From Marinomonas posidonica IVIA-Po-181 (GTDB lineage Bacteria; Pseudomonadota; Gammaproteobacteria; Pseudomonadales; Marinomonadaceae): a DNA stretch of 64,000 nt. The translations under genes and the position numbers were made by a program. This document shows positions 50,391 through 59,230 of this stretch, in pieces. How positions within the stretch are numbered: position 1 is the stretch's first letter; each line of letters begins with the position of its first letter. The notes under the pieces are model-generated. The model had not been told where the DNA came from, did no database searches, and worked only from the letters and a program-made list of their open reading frames with translations. Location: the NCBI RefSeq assembly GCF_000214215.1, contig NC_015559.1, positions 1,550,001-1,614,000 of the forward strand, in the 5' to 3' direction.

Positions 50391-50440
50391 GATGGCTTGT
50401 CTCCTTATAATATGAAGAATATTTTGGAGCTTGAGTTAGG

Positions 50441-50462
50441 TAAATACTAGGATGTTCTTGCC
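50441..50462 (-). promoter_or_regulatory. 22-bp motif upstream of GNAT paralog 1
   Basis: TAAATACTAGGATGTTCTTG then CC on the plus strand, 51 bp before the start codon. The same word with one change (GAC for GAT) stands before paralog 2. Confidence 0.55.
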
Positions 50463-50666
50463 GTAAAATAAGGTGAAAATGAAATTCGGCAGTAAGCTCT
50501 GAGAAGCCAGCATTGATAGTATAAATCTACCGAAATATTGTTCCGTAACGGCACAATATTGTGATGATTTAAAAGAACCTATGAGGATGTTATTCAATAG
50601 AATAGTGTAAGTGATAGGCTAATAATGAATAGGTCATCACCAAAGACGCAGTGGCTTTAAATGAGA

Positions 50667-50701
50667 AAGCACTCGTCTGTTATTTAATTAGGCGAGTGCT
50701 T
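50667..50701 (-). terminator. Putative terminator of GNAT paralog 2
   Basis: Read on the minus strand, AAGCACTCG and CGAGTGCTT form a 9-bp stem around a 17-nt loop. The 5' arm overlaps the last codons of the gene, and the tail TTCTCATTT is only moderately T-rich. Confidence 0.45.
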
Positions 50702-51575
50702 GGCTAACTAAAGCAAAACTATGGAACTCAGACTCTGCTTTTTTAAGTGGTTTATTTGTCATGGCGGTGACCGTATCAAATTCTTGCATGCCTGATGTGT
50801 TTAGGAAGTCCGTAAAGAGCTTGTCTTGTTCTGCTGTATCGATGCGTAGGAATTGTCCAGCATGCTGATTAACATGAGGGGCGATTAAGGCAATGGCATC
50901 AGCACTGTTTTGAGCAACGACTGGTCCAATAACATGGCCGCGACCAAACTTTCGACATAATGCAAATCCCAAAATCTTATTATTACGGACGAGTACCGAG
51001 CCTTGAGATTTTTCTAGGACGGTTTTGATAATGTTGCTTCTATCAGTACCAAAGGTACTTTTATCCAGTTGCAGTATGCTTTCTGTATCTTTGGGTTCAA
51101 GTTGTCTAACACTTTCATTAACGACAAGGTGAGATGGATCTATCGACGTGGCAATGCCTTGATATTGAAAAATGGTGCTGACGGGTTGGAAAGAAAGTGA
51201 CGTATACAGTCGGTATCCAGCTTTTGTTGAGCTCAAGACAATGTCACGATCTTCGCATTGTGCCATCACGTGCTTCATCATCCAGCGTCCACCCCCTAAA
51301 GCTTGTAGACGAGGCGAGGTAATCACCATACCAATAGTGGTGAAATCACTGCCTATCGGAAACCACATGCCAGAAGCGACGATTCGACCAATTGGATCAC
51401 AGCCCACAAATCCCTTCCCTAATGTTAGTAACATGCGCCAATCCTCAGGGCGATGTGGCCAGAGTACGGTGATTGAAAGCTCATGTAGCTTATCGATATC
51501 CTCGAGCGTCATTTCTCTGATGGTGAGTTCGTATGTTTCTAATCGCTTCGATGTCTCGCTAGGCACGTTTGCCAC
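50688..51575 (-). CDS. GNAT-family N-acetyltransferase (paralog 2)
   Basis: 295 residues, same two-part layout as paralog 1: WPHRPEDWRMLLTLGKGFVG aligns with WPHRIDDWKMVHHLGSGFVA, and the C-terminal part has GFALCRKFGRGHVIGPVVA. The acetyl-CoA loop is altered (SPRLQALGGGRWMM). The first GTG (51575) has AGAGG with no spacing, while the fourth codon, also GTG (51566), has it about 9 nt upstream and may be the true start. Divergent from the aldehyde dehydrogenase gene. Confidence 0.87.
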   Translation of the reverse strand: MANVPSETSKRLETYELTIREMTLEDIDKLHELSITVLWPHRPEDWRMLLTLGKGFVGCDPIGRIVASGMWFPIGSDFTTIGMVITSPRLQALGGGRWMMKHVMAQCEDRDIVLSSTKAGYRLYTSLSFQPVSTIFQYQGIATSIDPSHLVVNESVRQLEPKDTESILQLDKSTFGTDRSNIIKTVLEKSQGSVLVRNNKILGFALCRKFGRGHVIGPVVAQNSADAIALIAPHVNQHAGQFLRIDTAEQDKLFTDFLNTSGMQEFDTVTAMTNKPLKKAESEFHSFALVSQALA

Positions 51576-51888
51576 CTCTACTTTCTATAAATACAGTGGA
51601 TTGTAAATACAGCGCTTAGTTTGTCATTGCGTGCCACTAAATACTAGGACGTTCTTGCCACTTAGGCTTGTGATATCAGGGTGATAGACACAAATGAGAA
51701 TTCAGCATCAATGGCTTAATCATCTTGCTACAAAGGTAGCTTTATATCGTCGTCTTACTTTTTAACGGCATAAAACGCTTCTTCTACCCGCTTAAAATAG
51801 AACCAACAGCAAACGCCATGCTTGTGATGACTTCTATTCGCTCAAGGTTCGTTTGTGTAATTCGTATTAAGAGTGAGGAAATGAATAC
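51576..51888. other. Divergent intergenic region (313 bp)
   Basis: Lies between GNAT paralog 2 (-) and the aldehyde dehydrogenase (+) and should carry both promoters. It contains the second 22-bp motif at 51638. I see no further ORF and cannot assign -35/-10 elements with confidence. Confidence 0.4.
51638..51659 (-). promoter_or_regulatory. 22-bp motif upstream of GNAT paralog 2
   Basis: TAAATACTAGGACGTTCTTG then CC on the plus strand, 62 bp before the annotated start. It matches the motif at 50441 in 21 of 22 positions while the flanks differ. Confidence 0.55.
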
Positions 51889-53367
51889 ATGACATCTTTT
51901 AGTCCAGTGGATGTGCAGATTCCTAATAGCCACTTTATTGGTGGTAAAGCTTTCAACCGTGGTGAAGAAATGGATGTTTGGCGTCCATCTGATGGTCAGG
52001 CTTATGCTTCTATTTCTGTTGCTGACCTTGATTTGGTCGATCATGCCGTGGAAAACGCATGGCAGGCTTTTCAGCAAAGTAATTGGGCCACGCAATCTCC
52101 TCGTGATAGAGCAAAGGTGATGAAACGTTGGGCAGACTTGATTGAAGCGGATGTGAATGTGCTTGCTCCCCTTGAGGCAATGGGGTCGACTCGCCCTATC
52201 TTGGCTGCGACCCAGTGGGATATACCATTTTGTGCAGAGGGTATTCGTTTCTTTGCTGAATTTGCGGACAAATGTGGTGGCGAAGTGATTCCAACGGCTA
52301 ACGGTAGTTTAGGAATGACAATTACTGAGCCTTATGGTGTGGTTGGTGCGATTGCCCCTTGGAATTTTCCTTTGGTCATGGCGTCTTGGAAAATAGCCCC
52401 AGCCATGGCGGCCGGAAATGCCGTGGTTTTGAAGCCTTCAGAAATGACCCCTTTTAGTGTCGTGCGTTTAGCTGAGTTGGCCATCGAAGCGGGCATCCCG
52501 CCGGGTATTTTTAATGTAGTACAAGGGGATGGCCGTGTTGGTGATGCTATTTGTCGTCATCCACGTATCTCGAAAGTCACCTTTACTGGATCGACCAAAA
52601 CCGGCGCTCTGATTATGACGGCTTGCGCACAAACGGGTACGAAACCCGTGACACTAGAGCTGGGTGGTAAGAGTCCACAATTGGTATTCGACGATATTAA
52701 AAGTATTGATAAAGTCGCACGCCGAATTGCGGCTGCGATTACCACGAATGCTGGCCAGGTATGCGTGGCTGGGTCACGCCTTTTGGTGCAAAAGGGCATT
52801 GCCGATCAGCTGGTGTCACGTATCTCCGATATTTTTACTGAGATGGTATCAGGCCCTACTTGGCAAAGTGATGTCACCATGTCTCCGATTATTTCGTCAC
52901 GAGAATTGGATCGCATTGATGGTGTTGTACAGCGTACTGTTCAACAAGGTGGTGAGCTCTTTGCTGGAGGTGGGCGTTTAGATGAAGAGAATAGAACGTT
53001 TTATAAACCGACCATTTTAACCAATGTAAATATGAGCATGGAAGCCGTACATGATGAGATCTTTGGCCCGGTTTTATGTGTGGAAACCTTTGATAGCGAT
53101 GATGATGCATTGCAATTGGCATCTCACCCATCCTATGGGTTATCGGCAGGTCTGCATACGGCCGATTTAAATCGTGCAATGCGCATGGTGAAGGCGTTAG
53201 AGGCTGGTACCGTCTGGGTAAACCGCTATGGCCGTAGCTGGGATTTTGCGATTCCAACAGGCGGTTTTAAAAGCTCTGGCATTGGTAAAGACCTTGGTCG
53301 CTTTGCTTATGAAGCCAATCAAAAAACCAAAAGTGTACTGATCGATTTTTCGGCTGATGAGGCCTAA
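51889..53367 (+). CDS. NAD(P)-dependent aldehyde dehydrogenase
   Basis: 492 residues, ALDH superfamily. GAIAPWNFPLVMASWKIAPAMAAGN near 155 binds cofactor, FTGSTKTGALIM near 232, general base E257 in LELGGKSP, and nucleophile C292 in NAGQVCVAGSRL; EIFGPVLCVETF lies near 388. The family relatives I recall include betaine, 4-aminobutyraldehyde and gamma-glutamyl-aminobutyraldehyde dehydrogenases. With the nearby FAD amine-oxidase-type enzyme it would oxidise the aldehyde formed by deamination; this is inferred. GAGGA precedes the ATG. Confidence 0.92.
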   Translation: MTSFSPVDVQIPNSHFIGGKAFNRGEEMDVWRPSDGQAYASISVADLDLVDHAVENAWQAFQQSNWATQSPRDRAKVMKRWADLIEADVNVLAPLEAMGSTRPILAATQWDIPFCAEGIRFFAEFADKCGGEVIPTANGSLGMTITEPYGVVGAIAPWNFPLVMASWKIAPAMAAGNAVVLKPSEMTPFSVVRLAELAIEAGIPPGIFNVVQGDGRVGDAICRHPRISKVTFTGSTKTGALIMTACAQTGTKPVTLELGGKSPQLVFDDIKSIDKVARRIAAAITTNAGQVCVAGSRLLVQKGIADQLVSRISDIFTEMVSGPTWQSDVTMSPIISSRELDRIDGVVQRTVQQGGELFAGGGRLDEENRTFYKPTILTNVNMSMEAVHDEIFGPVLCVETFDSDDDALQLASHPSYGLSAGLHTADLNRAMRMVKALEAGTVWVNRYGRSWDFAIPTGGFKSSGIGKDLGRFAYEANQKTKSVLIDFSADEA

Positions 53368-53618
53368 TGATTTATGGCGCCTAAAAGTTTGCCTATTAAC
53401 GACATTCTGTTTTTATGCAGTAGATTGTGCTGAGGCAAAGGGGCAATACCGCTGAAAATGCGTTACAGGAAAACGAAATCGGGCAAAACAGGTTTTGTTT
53501 TAATGATGTAATAAATTCATCAAGTATTTTTAGTTCAAAGAATGTTAAGGCGTTTCAACGAACTCTTTTTGAGTGAATTAAAAATACCGGTTACTGAATC
53601 GCTAAATGGAGAGAAAAC

Positions 53619-54287
53619 ATGTCTACCCTGAATCCAAAGTACATTACGTTCGATTGCTATGGCACTTTAATTTATTTCCAAATGGGACCTACCGCGCGCC
53701 GTGTCTTTGAAGATCGAATCGCTGAGGAAGACATGGACCAGTTCGTAAAAGACTTTGCCGCGTATCGTTTGGATGAAGTACTAGGTGATTGGAAGCCTTA
53801 TGATCAAGTGGTCTGCAATGCGGTTAAGCGTACTTGCCAGCGCTGGGGGATTGAATACCGTCATGATGAAGGCATGATTTTCTATAATGCTGTTCCTACT
53901 TGGGGCCCGCATTCTGATGTGCCTGATGCCTTGGCACGTTTAGCGACAAAATTTAAGTTAGTAGGTTTGACTAATGCCATGGATGAACAAATCCCTCATA
54001 ACATTGAGAAATTAGGCGCGCCTTTTCATGCTGTTTATACCGCTGAACAAGTTCAGGCTTATAAGCCTAATTTAAAAGGGTTTGAATACATGCTGGACAA
54101 ACTGGGCTGTGGTCCAGAAGAGGTTTTACACGTTTCTTCTAGTTTACGTTATGACTTGATGTCGGCTCATGATATGGGCATTAAAAATAAAGTCTTTGTT
54201 AACCGCGGTCATGAGCCTTCCACCCCTTTTTACGAATATCATGAAGTTAAGGATTTAGCGGGTTTGGCGGATCTGCTGGGCGTTTAG
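53619..54287 (+). CDS. HAD hydrolase, haloacid dehalogenase type II-like
   Basis: 222 residues, HAD fold. Nucleophile D12 in YITFDCYGTLIYF, the motif-2 GLTNAMD, Lys in YKPNLKGFEYML, and SSSLRYDLMSAHDMGIKNKVFVNRG at the C-terminal acidic motif match the type II (L-2-haloacid dehalogenase) subfamily. Many members of this subfamily are not dehalogenases. It starts 25 bp before the FAD oxidase gene and probably belongs to the same operon, so the substrate is likely an intermediate of that pathway. GGAGAG lies 7 bp before the ATG. Confidence 0.87.
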   Translation: MSTLNPKYITFDCYGTLIYFQMGPTARRVFEDRIAEEDMDQFVKDFAAYRLDEVLGDWKPYDQVVCNAVKRTCQRWGIEYRHDEGMIFYNAVPTWGPHSDVPDALARLATKFKLVGLTNAMDEQIPHNIEKLGAPFHAVYTAEQVQAYKPNLKGFEYMLDKLGCGPEEVLHVSSSLRYDLMSAHDMGIKNKVFVNRGHEPSTPFYEYHEVKDLAGLADLLGV

Positions 54288-54312
54288 TCTGTCTTTCATA
54301 GTCGGAGTCATC

Positions 54313-55590
54313 ATGAAGTTAGAATCCTATTGGCTAGACACAGTTTCCACTTTCACTAAGGGTGAGCAAGGCGCTGCATCTGGACAGTACGATGTGGCGA
54401 TTGTGGGGGGTGGCTTTACTGGACTTTCGGCGGCCATTGAGCTTGCTAAGCAAGGTCTTTCGGTTGTTTTGTTTGAGGCTGATCGTATTGTTGGGGAAGC
54501 ATCGGGTCGTAATGGCGGTCAATGTAATGCGGGACTGGCTCATGATTATGCTGCCTTAGCACAGCGTATAGGAACAGAACAAGCCCGTGCGTTTTACCAT
54601 TCTTATATGGCGGCGGTCGATACGGTGGCTGACTTTGTAAAAGAAGAAGCCATTGATTGTGACTTTACTCGCCATGGTCGCCTTAAATTAGCGGCTAAGC
54701 CTACGCACTTCGACAAGTTAGCTCGTGCTCATGACATATTGGTGAACGACGTTGACCCTAATGTGATTATGATGTCCGCCGATCAAGTGCGTGCCGAACT
54801 GGGGACAGATCAATTTTATGGCGGCATGTTGCAAACCACCAGTGCTCAGATGCACATGGGTAAGTTTGGCTTAGGCTTAGCCGATGCCGCCGTGAAATAT
54901 GGCGCGAAGCTTTATGAGACGGCGGCTGTAGACGGAATTGATCGCCTATCCACTGAGCGTTATCAAGTAACGTCTAGTCGTGGCACAGTGACGGCGGATA
55001 AAGTATTTCTGGCGACGGGTAGTTCGGCAAATGGGCCTTTTCGCTACTTTCGTCGACGCCTAGTGTCAGTCGGTAGTTTTATCGTGGTTACCGAACCATT
55101 GGCCCCAGAATTATTGTCACGTCTTTTGGTCAAACAACGCAGTTATGTCACCTCTAAACACATTGGTAATTACTTTCGGCTAACGCCTGATAATCGTTTG
55201 CTCTTTGGCGGCCGTGCCCGTTTTGCCATGTCGAACCCTCGCTCTGATGAGAAAAGTGGCCATATTCTTCGGGCTGCAATGGCCGAAGTATTTCCAGAAC
55301 TTGGTCAGGTTCGTATTGATTATTGTTGGGGCGGTCTCGTGGATATGACTGCGGATCGCCTACCAAGAGCAGGCCAGCACAACGGCATGTATTACTCACT
55401 TGGTTACAGTGGGCATGGGGTTCAAATGTCAACGCACATGGGGAAGGTGATGGCTCAGGTGATGTTGGGAAATGAAATGGCGAACCCGTGGCGAGCGCTA
55501 GATTGGCCGTCCGTACCTGGTCATTTCGGAAAGCCTTGGTTTCTGCCTTTTGTCGGAGCTTATTACCGCTTTCAGGACTTAATTCACTAG
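54313..55590 (+). CDS. FAD-dependent oxidase of the DAO family (PuuB-like)
   Basis: 425 residues. The dinucleotide loop VAIVGGGFTGLSAAIELAKQG (about 29-49) and ASGRNGGQCNAGL bind FAD; the C-terminal GGLVDMTADRLPRAGQ and YSLGYSGHGVQMSTHMGK are typical of gamma-glutamylputrescine oxidase and related amine oxidoreductases. It would oxidise a C-N bond of an amine or N-substituted amino acid to an aldehyde. The HAD gene stands just upstream and the ABC importer downstream. The exact substrate is not determined. Confidence 0.88.
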   Translation: MKLESYWLDTVSTFTKGEQGAASGQYDVAIVGGGFTGLSAAIELAKQGLSVVLFEADRIVGEASGRNGGQCNAGLAHDYAALAQRIGTEQARAFYHSYMAAVDTVADFVKEEAIDCDFTRHGRLKLAAKPTHFDKLARAHDILVNDVDPNVIMMSADQVRAELGTDQFYGGMLQTTSAQMHMGKFGLGLADAAVKYGAKLYETAAVDGIDRLSTERYQVTSSRGTVTADKVFLATGSSANGPFRYFRRRLVSVGSFIVVTEPLAPELLSRLLVKQRSYVTSKHIGNYFRLTPDNRLLFGGRARFAMSNPRSDEKSGHILRAAMAEVFPELGQVRIDYCWGGLVDMTADRLPRAGQHNGMYYSLGYSGHGVQMSTHMGKVMAQVMLGNEMANPWRALDWPSVPGHFGKPWFLPFVGAYYRFQDLIH

Positions 55591-55715
55591 AAACAACATA
55601 AAACAAGGTTTCCGCCTCTTAGGGGCAATAAATAAAAAATTATTATAAATAAGATAAGAATTTATAAAAAAAGCGACACACAAAAGACATAACAACTCAC
55701 AAAAGGAACCATAAA

Positions 55716-57326
55716 ATGAAAGATGAAAAAACGCGTTCGTTGGTGGATCAAAAGAGTTCAAATGTAGTAACACAGGGTGTTTCACGACGTCAGGTGTTAC
55801 GTGGAATGGTGACAAGCGGATTGGTTGCCGCAGGGTCTGGTGTTTTAGTGCCAGGTTCGTCTATGGCGTTTGCTGATACCATGAAAGGCACCCGTGGTGG
55901 CAAGATTAAAGTCGCCAGTCAATCTGGTTCTACGGCGGATACGTTAGATCCAGCGAAAGGCTCAGGTTCAACCGATTATACTCGTCAATACATGTTCTAT
56001 AACGGCTTAACCATGCTCGATGAAAGTCTTGCTCCGAAAATGATCTTGGCGGAATCCTTTGATACTCAAGACGCTCAGAATTGGGTCATCAAATTGCGCA
56101 AAGGCATCACTTTTCATGATGGAAATCCTTTTACTTCTGCCGATGTGGTATACAGTTTAAATCGTCATAAAGACCCTAAAACAAGCTCTAAAGTCGCCAG
56201 TGTAGCGGCGCAGATGGTGGATGTTAAAGCTAAGGGGACGCATGAGGTTCATATTAGTCTGGCCACTAAAAATGCGGATTTACCTGCGATTCTAGCGGTA
56301 TCTCACTTCTTAATCGTACGTGACGGTACAACGGACTTCAGCAAAGCCAATGGTACAGGGCCTTTTATCTGTAAAGAATTCCAGCCTGGCATTCGCTCTG
56401 TTGGTACACGTAATCCAGATTATTGGAAAAAAGGCCTTCCATATTTAGATGAAATAGAGCTGTTCTCTATTCCCGATGAGCCAGCTCGAGTTAATGCGTT
56501 ATTGTCTGGCGATGTACATTTGATTAATTCAGTAAACCCGCGCTCAATGACCTCGTTAATCGCCAGTCCATTAGCGCGAGTCATACAGTCAGATTCTGGT
56601 GGTTATACGAATTTGGTGATGCGTGATCAGCTTGGTCCAGTGCAAAATCCTGATTTTGTATTGGGCATGAAATCTCTGCTCAATCGTGAACAAATCCTTA
56701 ACATTGCTTGTCGTGGTTTTGGCACGATTGCCAACGACCAACCGATTCCGAAAGGGCATAGATACTACGCGAGCGGATTGCCACAACGTGAATACGACCC
56801 AGAAAAAGCCAAATATCATTTCAAAAAAGCAGGCGTATTAGGACAAAGCATTCCATTGGTGGCGTCTTCTGCCGCCGATAACTCGGTTGAAATGGCGCAA
56901 TTGGTTCAATTATCAGGACAGCAAATTGGTCTTAAACTGGACATAAAACGCGTGCCAGCGGACGGTTATTGGTCCAATCACTGGATGAAGGACTCGTTAG
57001 GCTTTTCCAATATAAACCCTCGTCCAACCGCCGATTTGATTTTCAGTTTGTTTTATCAATCTAACGCCAATTGGAATGAATCTGGCTGGCAAAATAAGCA
57101 GTTCGATGAATTGCTTATAGCGGCTCGTGGTGAAATGAACGAAGGCAAGCGCAAGCAAATGTATGTCGACATGCAGGCGCTTGTTCATGATTATTGTGGT
57201 ATTGGTATTCCTACCTTTAGCAGCATCAATGATGCCTGTAGTAGTAAGTTAGGTGGTTATAAAGCACATCCGCTTGGTGGTTTCATGGGTTACATGTTTG
57301 CAGAGCAAGTTTGGCTGGAAGTGTAA
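55716..57326 (+). CDS. Dipeptide-type ABC substrate-binding protein with a Tat signal
   Basis: 536 residues, SBP family 5 (DppA/OppA type). The N-terminus carries a twin-arginine motif SRRQVL at 23-28 followed by a hydrophobic stretch ending SSMAFA, so export is probably by Tat, already folded. The mature part has AESFDTQDAQNWVIKLRKGITFHDGNPFTSADV and NGTGPFICKEFQPG, both family hallmarks. It binds a peptide, opine-like or amine ligand for the permeases downstream. AAAGGAACC precedes the ATG. Confidence 0.93.
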   Translation: MKDEKTRSLVDQKSSNVVTQGVSRRQVLRGMVTSGLVAAGSGVLVPGSSMAFADTMKGTRGGKIKVASQSGSTADTLDPAKGSGSTDYTRQYMFYNGLTMLDESLAPKMILAESFDTQDAQNWVIKLRKGITFHDGNPFTSADVVYSLNRHKDPKTSSKVASVAAQMVDVKAKGTHEVHISLATKNADLPAILAVSHFLIVRDGTTDFSKANGTGPFICKEFQPGIRSVGTRNPDYWKKGLPYLDEIELFSIPDEPARVNALLSGDVHLINSVNPRSMTSLIASPLARVIQSDSGGYTNLVMRDQLGPVQNPDFVLGMKSLLNREQILNIACRGFGTIANDQPIPKGHRYYASGLPQREYDPEKAKYHFKKAGVLGQSIPLVASSAADNSVEMAQLVQLSGQQIGLKLDIKRVPADGYWSNHWMKDSLGFSNINPRPTADLIFSLFYQSNANWNESGWQNKQFDELLIAARGEMNEGKRKQMYVDMQALVHDYCGIGIPTFSSINDACSSKLGGYKAHPLGGFMGYMFAEQVWLEV

Positions 57327-57352
57327 GGCTCATTTCCTTGTTAATAATGTTT

Positions 57353-57379
57353 GCGTTGTGGAAGTGCTTTCCACAACGC
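57353..57379 (+). other. Intercistronic stem-loop after the binding-protein gene
   Basis: GCGTTGTGGAA, loop GTGCT, TTCCACAACGC: a perfect 11-bp stem with no T run, between the binding-protein and permease genes. Such stems protect the 3' end of the upstream mRNA and raise binding-protein levels over permease levels, as known for malE-malF. Confidence 0.7.
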
Positions 57380-57398
57380 TCTGCACGATAGGTGAACC

Positions 57399-58352
57399 AT
57401 GAATCAAACCATTTCACGGCTTATTATGAATCGCATAGGGTTGGGGTTGTTGACCTTATGGATTGTTTCATTAGTGATTTTTATGATCACCAATTTATTG
57501 CCCGGTGATGCCGCACAAGAACTATTAGGCCAGTCAGCCACCCCAGAAACTCTGGCGGCGTTAAGGACTCAGTTAGGCTTGGATTTACCCATTTACACTC
57601 GTTATGTTCAATGGCTTGGTGGCTTACTTGTTGGCGATGCGGGTTATTCTATGGTCAACGGCATGTCGATTATGGAGCTAATCTGGAGTCGTTTGCCCAA
57701 CACATTAATTTTGGCCGCCTTTGCGACCATTGTGTCAGTGCCAGTTGCCTTGTCGATTGGTATTTTCTCGGCCATGTATCGTGGTTCTTGGTTTGACCGT
57801 TACAGTAATATGCTGGCGGTATTTGCGGTATCTGTGCCTGAATTTCTCATCGCTACCATTGCGGTATTAATCTTTGCTGTAAAACTTGGGTGGTTTTCGG
57901 CTTTATCGCATATTGAGAGTGCACATACTTTTGGGGAGATGCTGACAGTCTTTGCGATGCCTGTACTGACATTGTGCAGTGTTTTGGTTGCTCAAATGGC
58001 ACGAATGACTCGGGCAGCCGTCATCGATCAGTTAAGTTCGCCTTATGTGGAAATGGCTTTATTAAAAGGCGCTAGCCCAATTCGAATTGTACTACGCCAT
58101 GTGTTTCCTAATGCGCTTGGCCCAATTGCCAACGCCATTGCTTTGAGTCTGTCTTATTTATTGGGCGGTGTGATTATCGTTGAGTCGATTTTTAATTACC
58201 CTGGTATAGCGACCTTAATGCTTAATGCCGTCAGTACAAGGGATATGCCCTTAGTACAAGGCTGTGCCATGCTGTTTTGTTTTGGTTATCTCATTTTAGT
58301 GTTGATAGCGGATATTTGTGAGATTGCATCGAATCCGAGGTTACGAACATGA
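57399..58352 (+). CDS. Dipeptide-type ABC permease, DppB-like
   Basis: 317 residues with about six membrane helices: the first at 12-32 followed by LLPGDAAQELLGQSATPETLAALRTQLGLD, the N-terminal signature of DppB/OppB permeases, and the EAA loop VEMALLKGASPIRIVLRHVFPNALGP near 215. It forms the channel with the next gene, with which it overlaps by 4 bp. Confidence 0.94.
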   Translation: MNQTISRLIMNRIGLGLLTLWIVSLVIFMITNLLPGDAAQELLGQSATPETLAALRTQLGLDLPIYTRYVQWLGGLLVGDAGYSMVNGMSIMELIWSRLPNTLILAAFATIVSVPVALSIGIFSAMYRGSWFDRYSNMLAVFAVSVPEFLIATIAVLIFAVKLGWFSALSHIESAHTFGEMLTVFAMPVLTLCSVLVAQMARMTRAAVIDQLSSPYVEMALLKGASPIRIVLRHVFPNALGPIANAIALSLSYLLGGVIIVESIFNYPGIATLMLNAVSTRDMPLVQGCAMLFCFGYLILVLIADICEIASNPRLRT

Positions 58353-59203
58353 GTAAGAATACGACTTCTGTTACACCGGTTGCCTCCGGTCATAATGTAT
58401 CTTTTTTCTCCCATTTTCATTTTCATTCTATAGGGGGGGGCATTGGTGGGGTTTTAATTCTGTTTTGGGGCGTCATGGCGATTATTGGGCCGATGGTTGC
58501 ACCCTATGGTGCTAATGATTTTGTGAGTTATGACGTCTTTGGTCCAATGAGTATGAAGCACTTTATGGGAACAGATTACCTTGGCCGAGACATCTTTAGT
58601 CGAGTGCTAAATGGCACGCCTTACACCATTGGTGTTGCGTTAGCGGCTACCGTGGCCGCTTGTACGGCCGGTGTTGTTTCTGGCTTGGTCGCGGCGGCGT
58701 CGGCTGGTTGGGTGGATGCGGTGATTAGTCGAGCCCAAGACGCCTTGATTTCAATTCCCAGTAAAATGTTTGCTTTGATTATGGTGGCGTCGTTTGGTTC
58801 TTCTGTGCCTTTGTTGATCATAATGGCGGCAATCGCTTATATGCCAGGTAGTTTTCGTATTGCCCGTGCGTTGGCCGTCAATGTGATGACATTAGATTAT
58901 GTTCAGGTAGCGCGGCTTCGAGGTGAATCCATGCCTTATATAATCTTTAAAGAAGTCTTGCCTAATATGTTTCGTCCAGTCATAACCGATTTTGGTTTGC
59001 GTTTTGTGTTTATTGTGCTGTTGTTAAGCTCCATGAGTTTTTTAGGGTTAGGTATTCAGCCACCTGATGCGGATTGGGGCTCTTTGGTTCGCGAAAACAT
59101 CTCTGGTTTAGGGGCGGGTGCCCCAGCGGTTATTGCGCCTGCTATTGCCATCGCGTCTTTGACTATTGGCGTCAACTTACTGATCGACAGTATCGGCAAT
59201 TAG
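58349..59203 (+). CDS. Dipeptide-type ABC permease, DppC-like
   Basis: 284 residues, about six membrane helices. FMGTDYLGRDIFSRVLNGTPYTIGVAL near 75 and the EAA loop VQVARLRGESMPYIIFKEVLPNMFRP near 190 are typical of DppC/OppC. The N-terminal 20 residues are polar. It overlaps the first permease by 4 bp and is followed 27 bp later by the ATPase gene with an AAGGAG site. Confidence 0.94.
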   Translation: MSKNTTSVTPVASGHNVSFFSHFHFHSIGGGIGGVLILFWGVMAIIGPMVAPYGANDFVSYDVFGPMSMKHFMGTDYLGRDIFSRVLNGTPYTIGVALAATVAACTAGVVSGLVAAASAGWVDAVISRAQDALISIPSKMFALIMVASFGSSVPLLIIMAAIAYMPGSFRIARALAVNVMTLDYVQVARLRGESMPYIIFKEVLPNMFRPVITDFGLRFVFIVLLLSSMSFLGLGIQPPDADWGSLVRENISGLGAGAPAVIAPAIAIASLTIGVNLLIDSIGN

Positions 59204-59230
59204 TCCGCACCCCATTAAGGAGAACAAAAG

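Noticed and set aside
50441-50462. The 22-bp GNAT motif as a sigma-54 promoter
   Set aside because: The minus strand shows GGCAAG but the second element (TTGC at the right spacing) is missing.
53483-53503. Weak CAAAA-CAGG-TTTTG hairpin after the aldehyde dehydrogenase gene as a terminator
   Set aside because: Five A/T-rich pairs are too weak to call.
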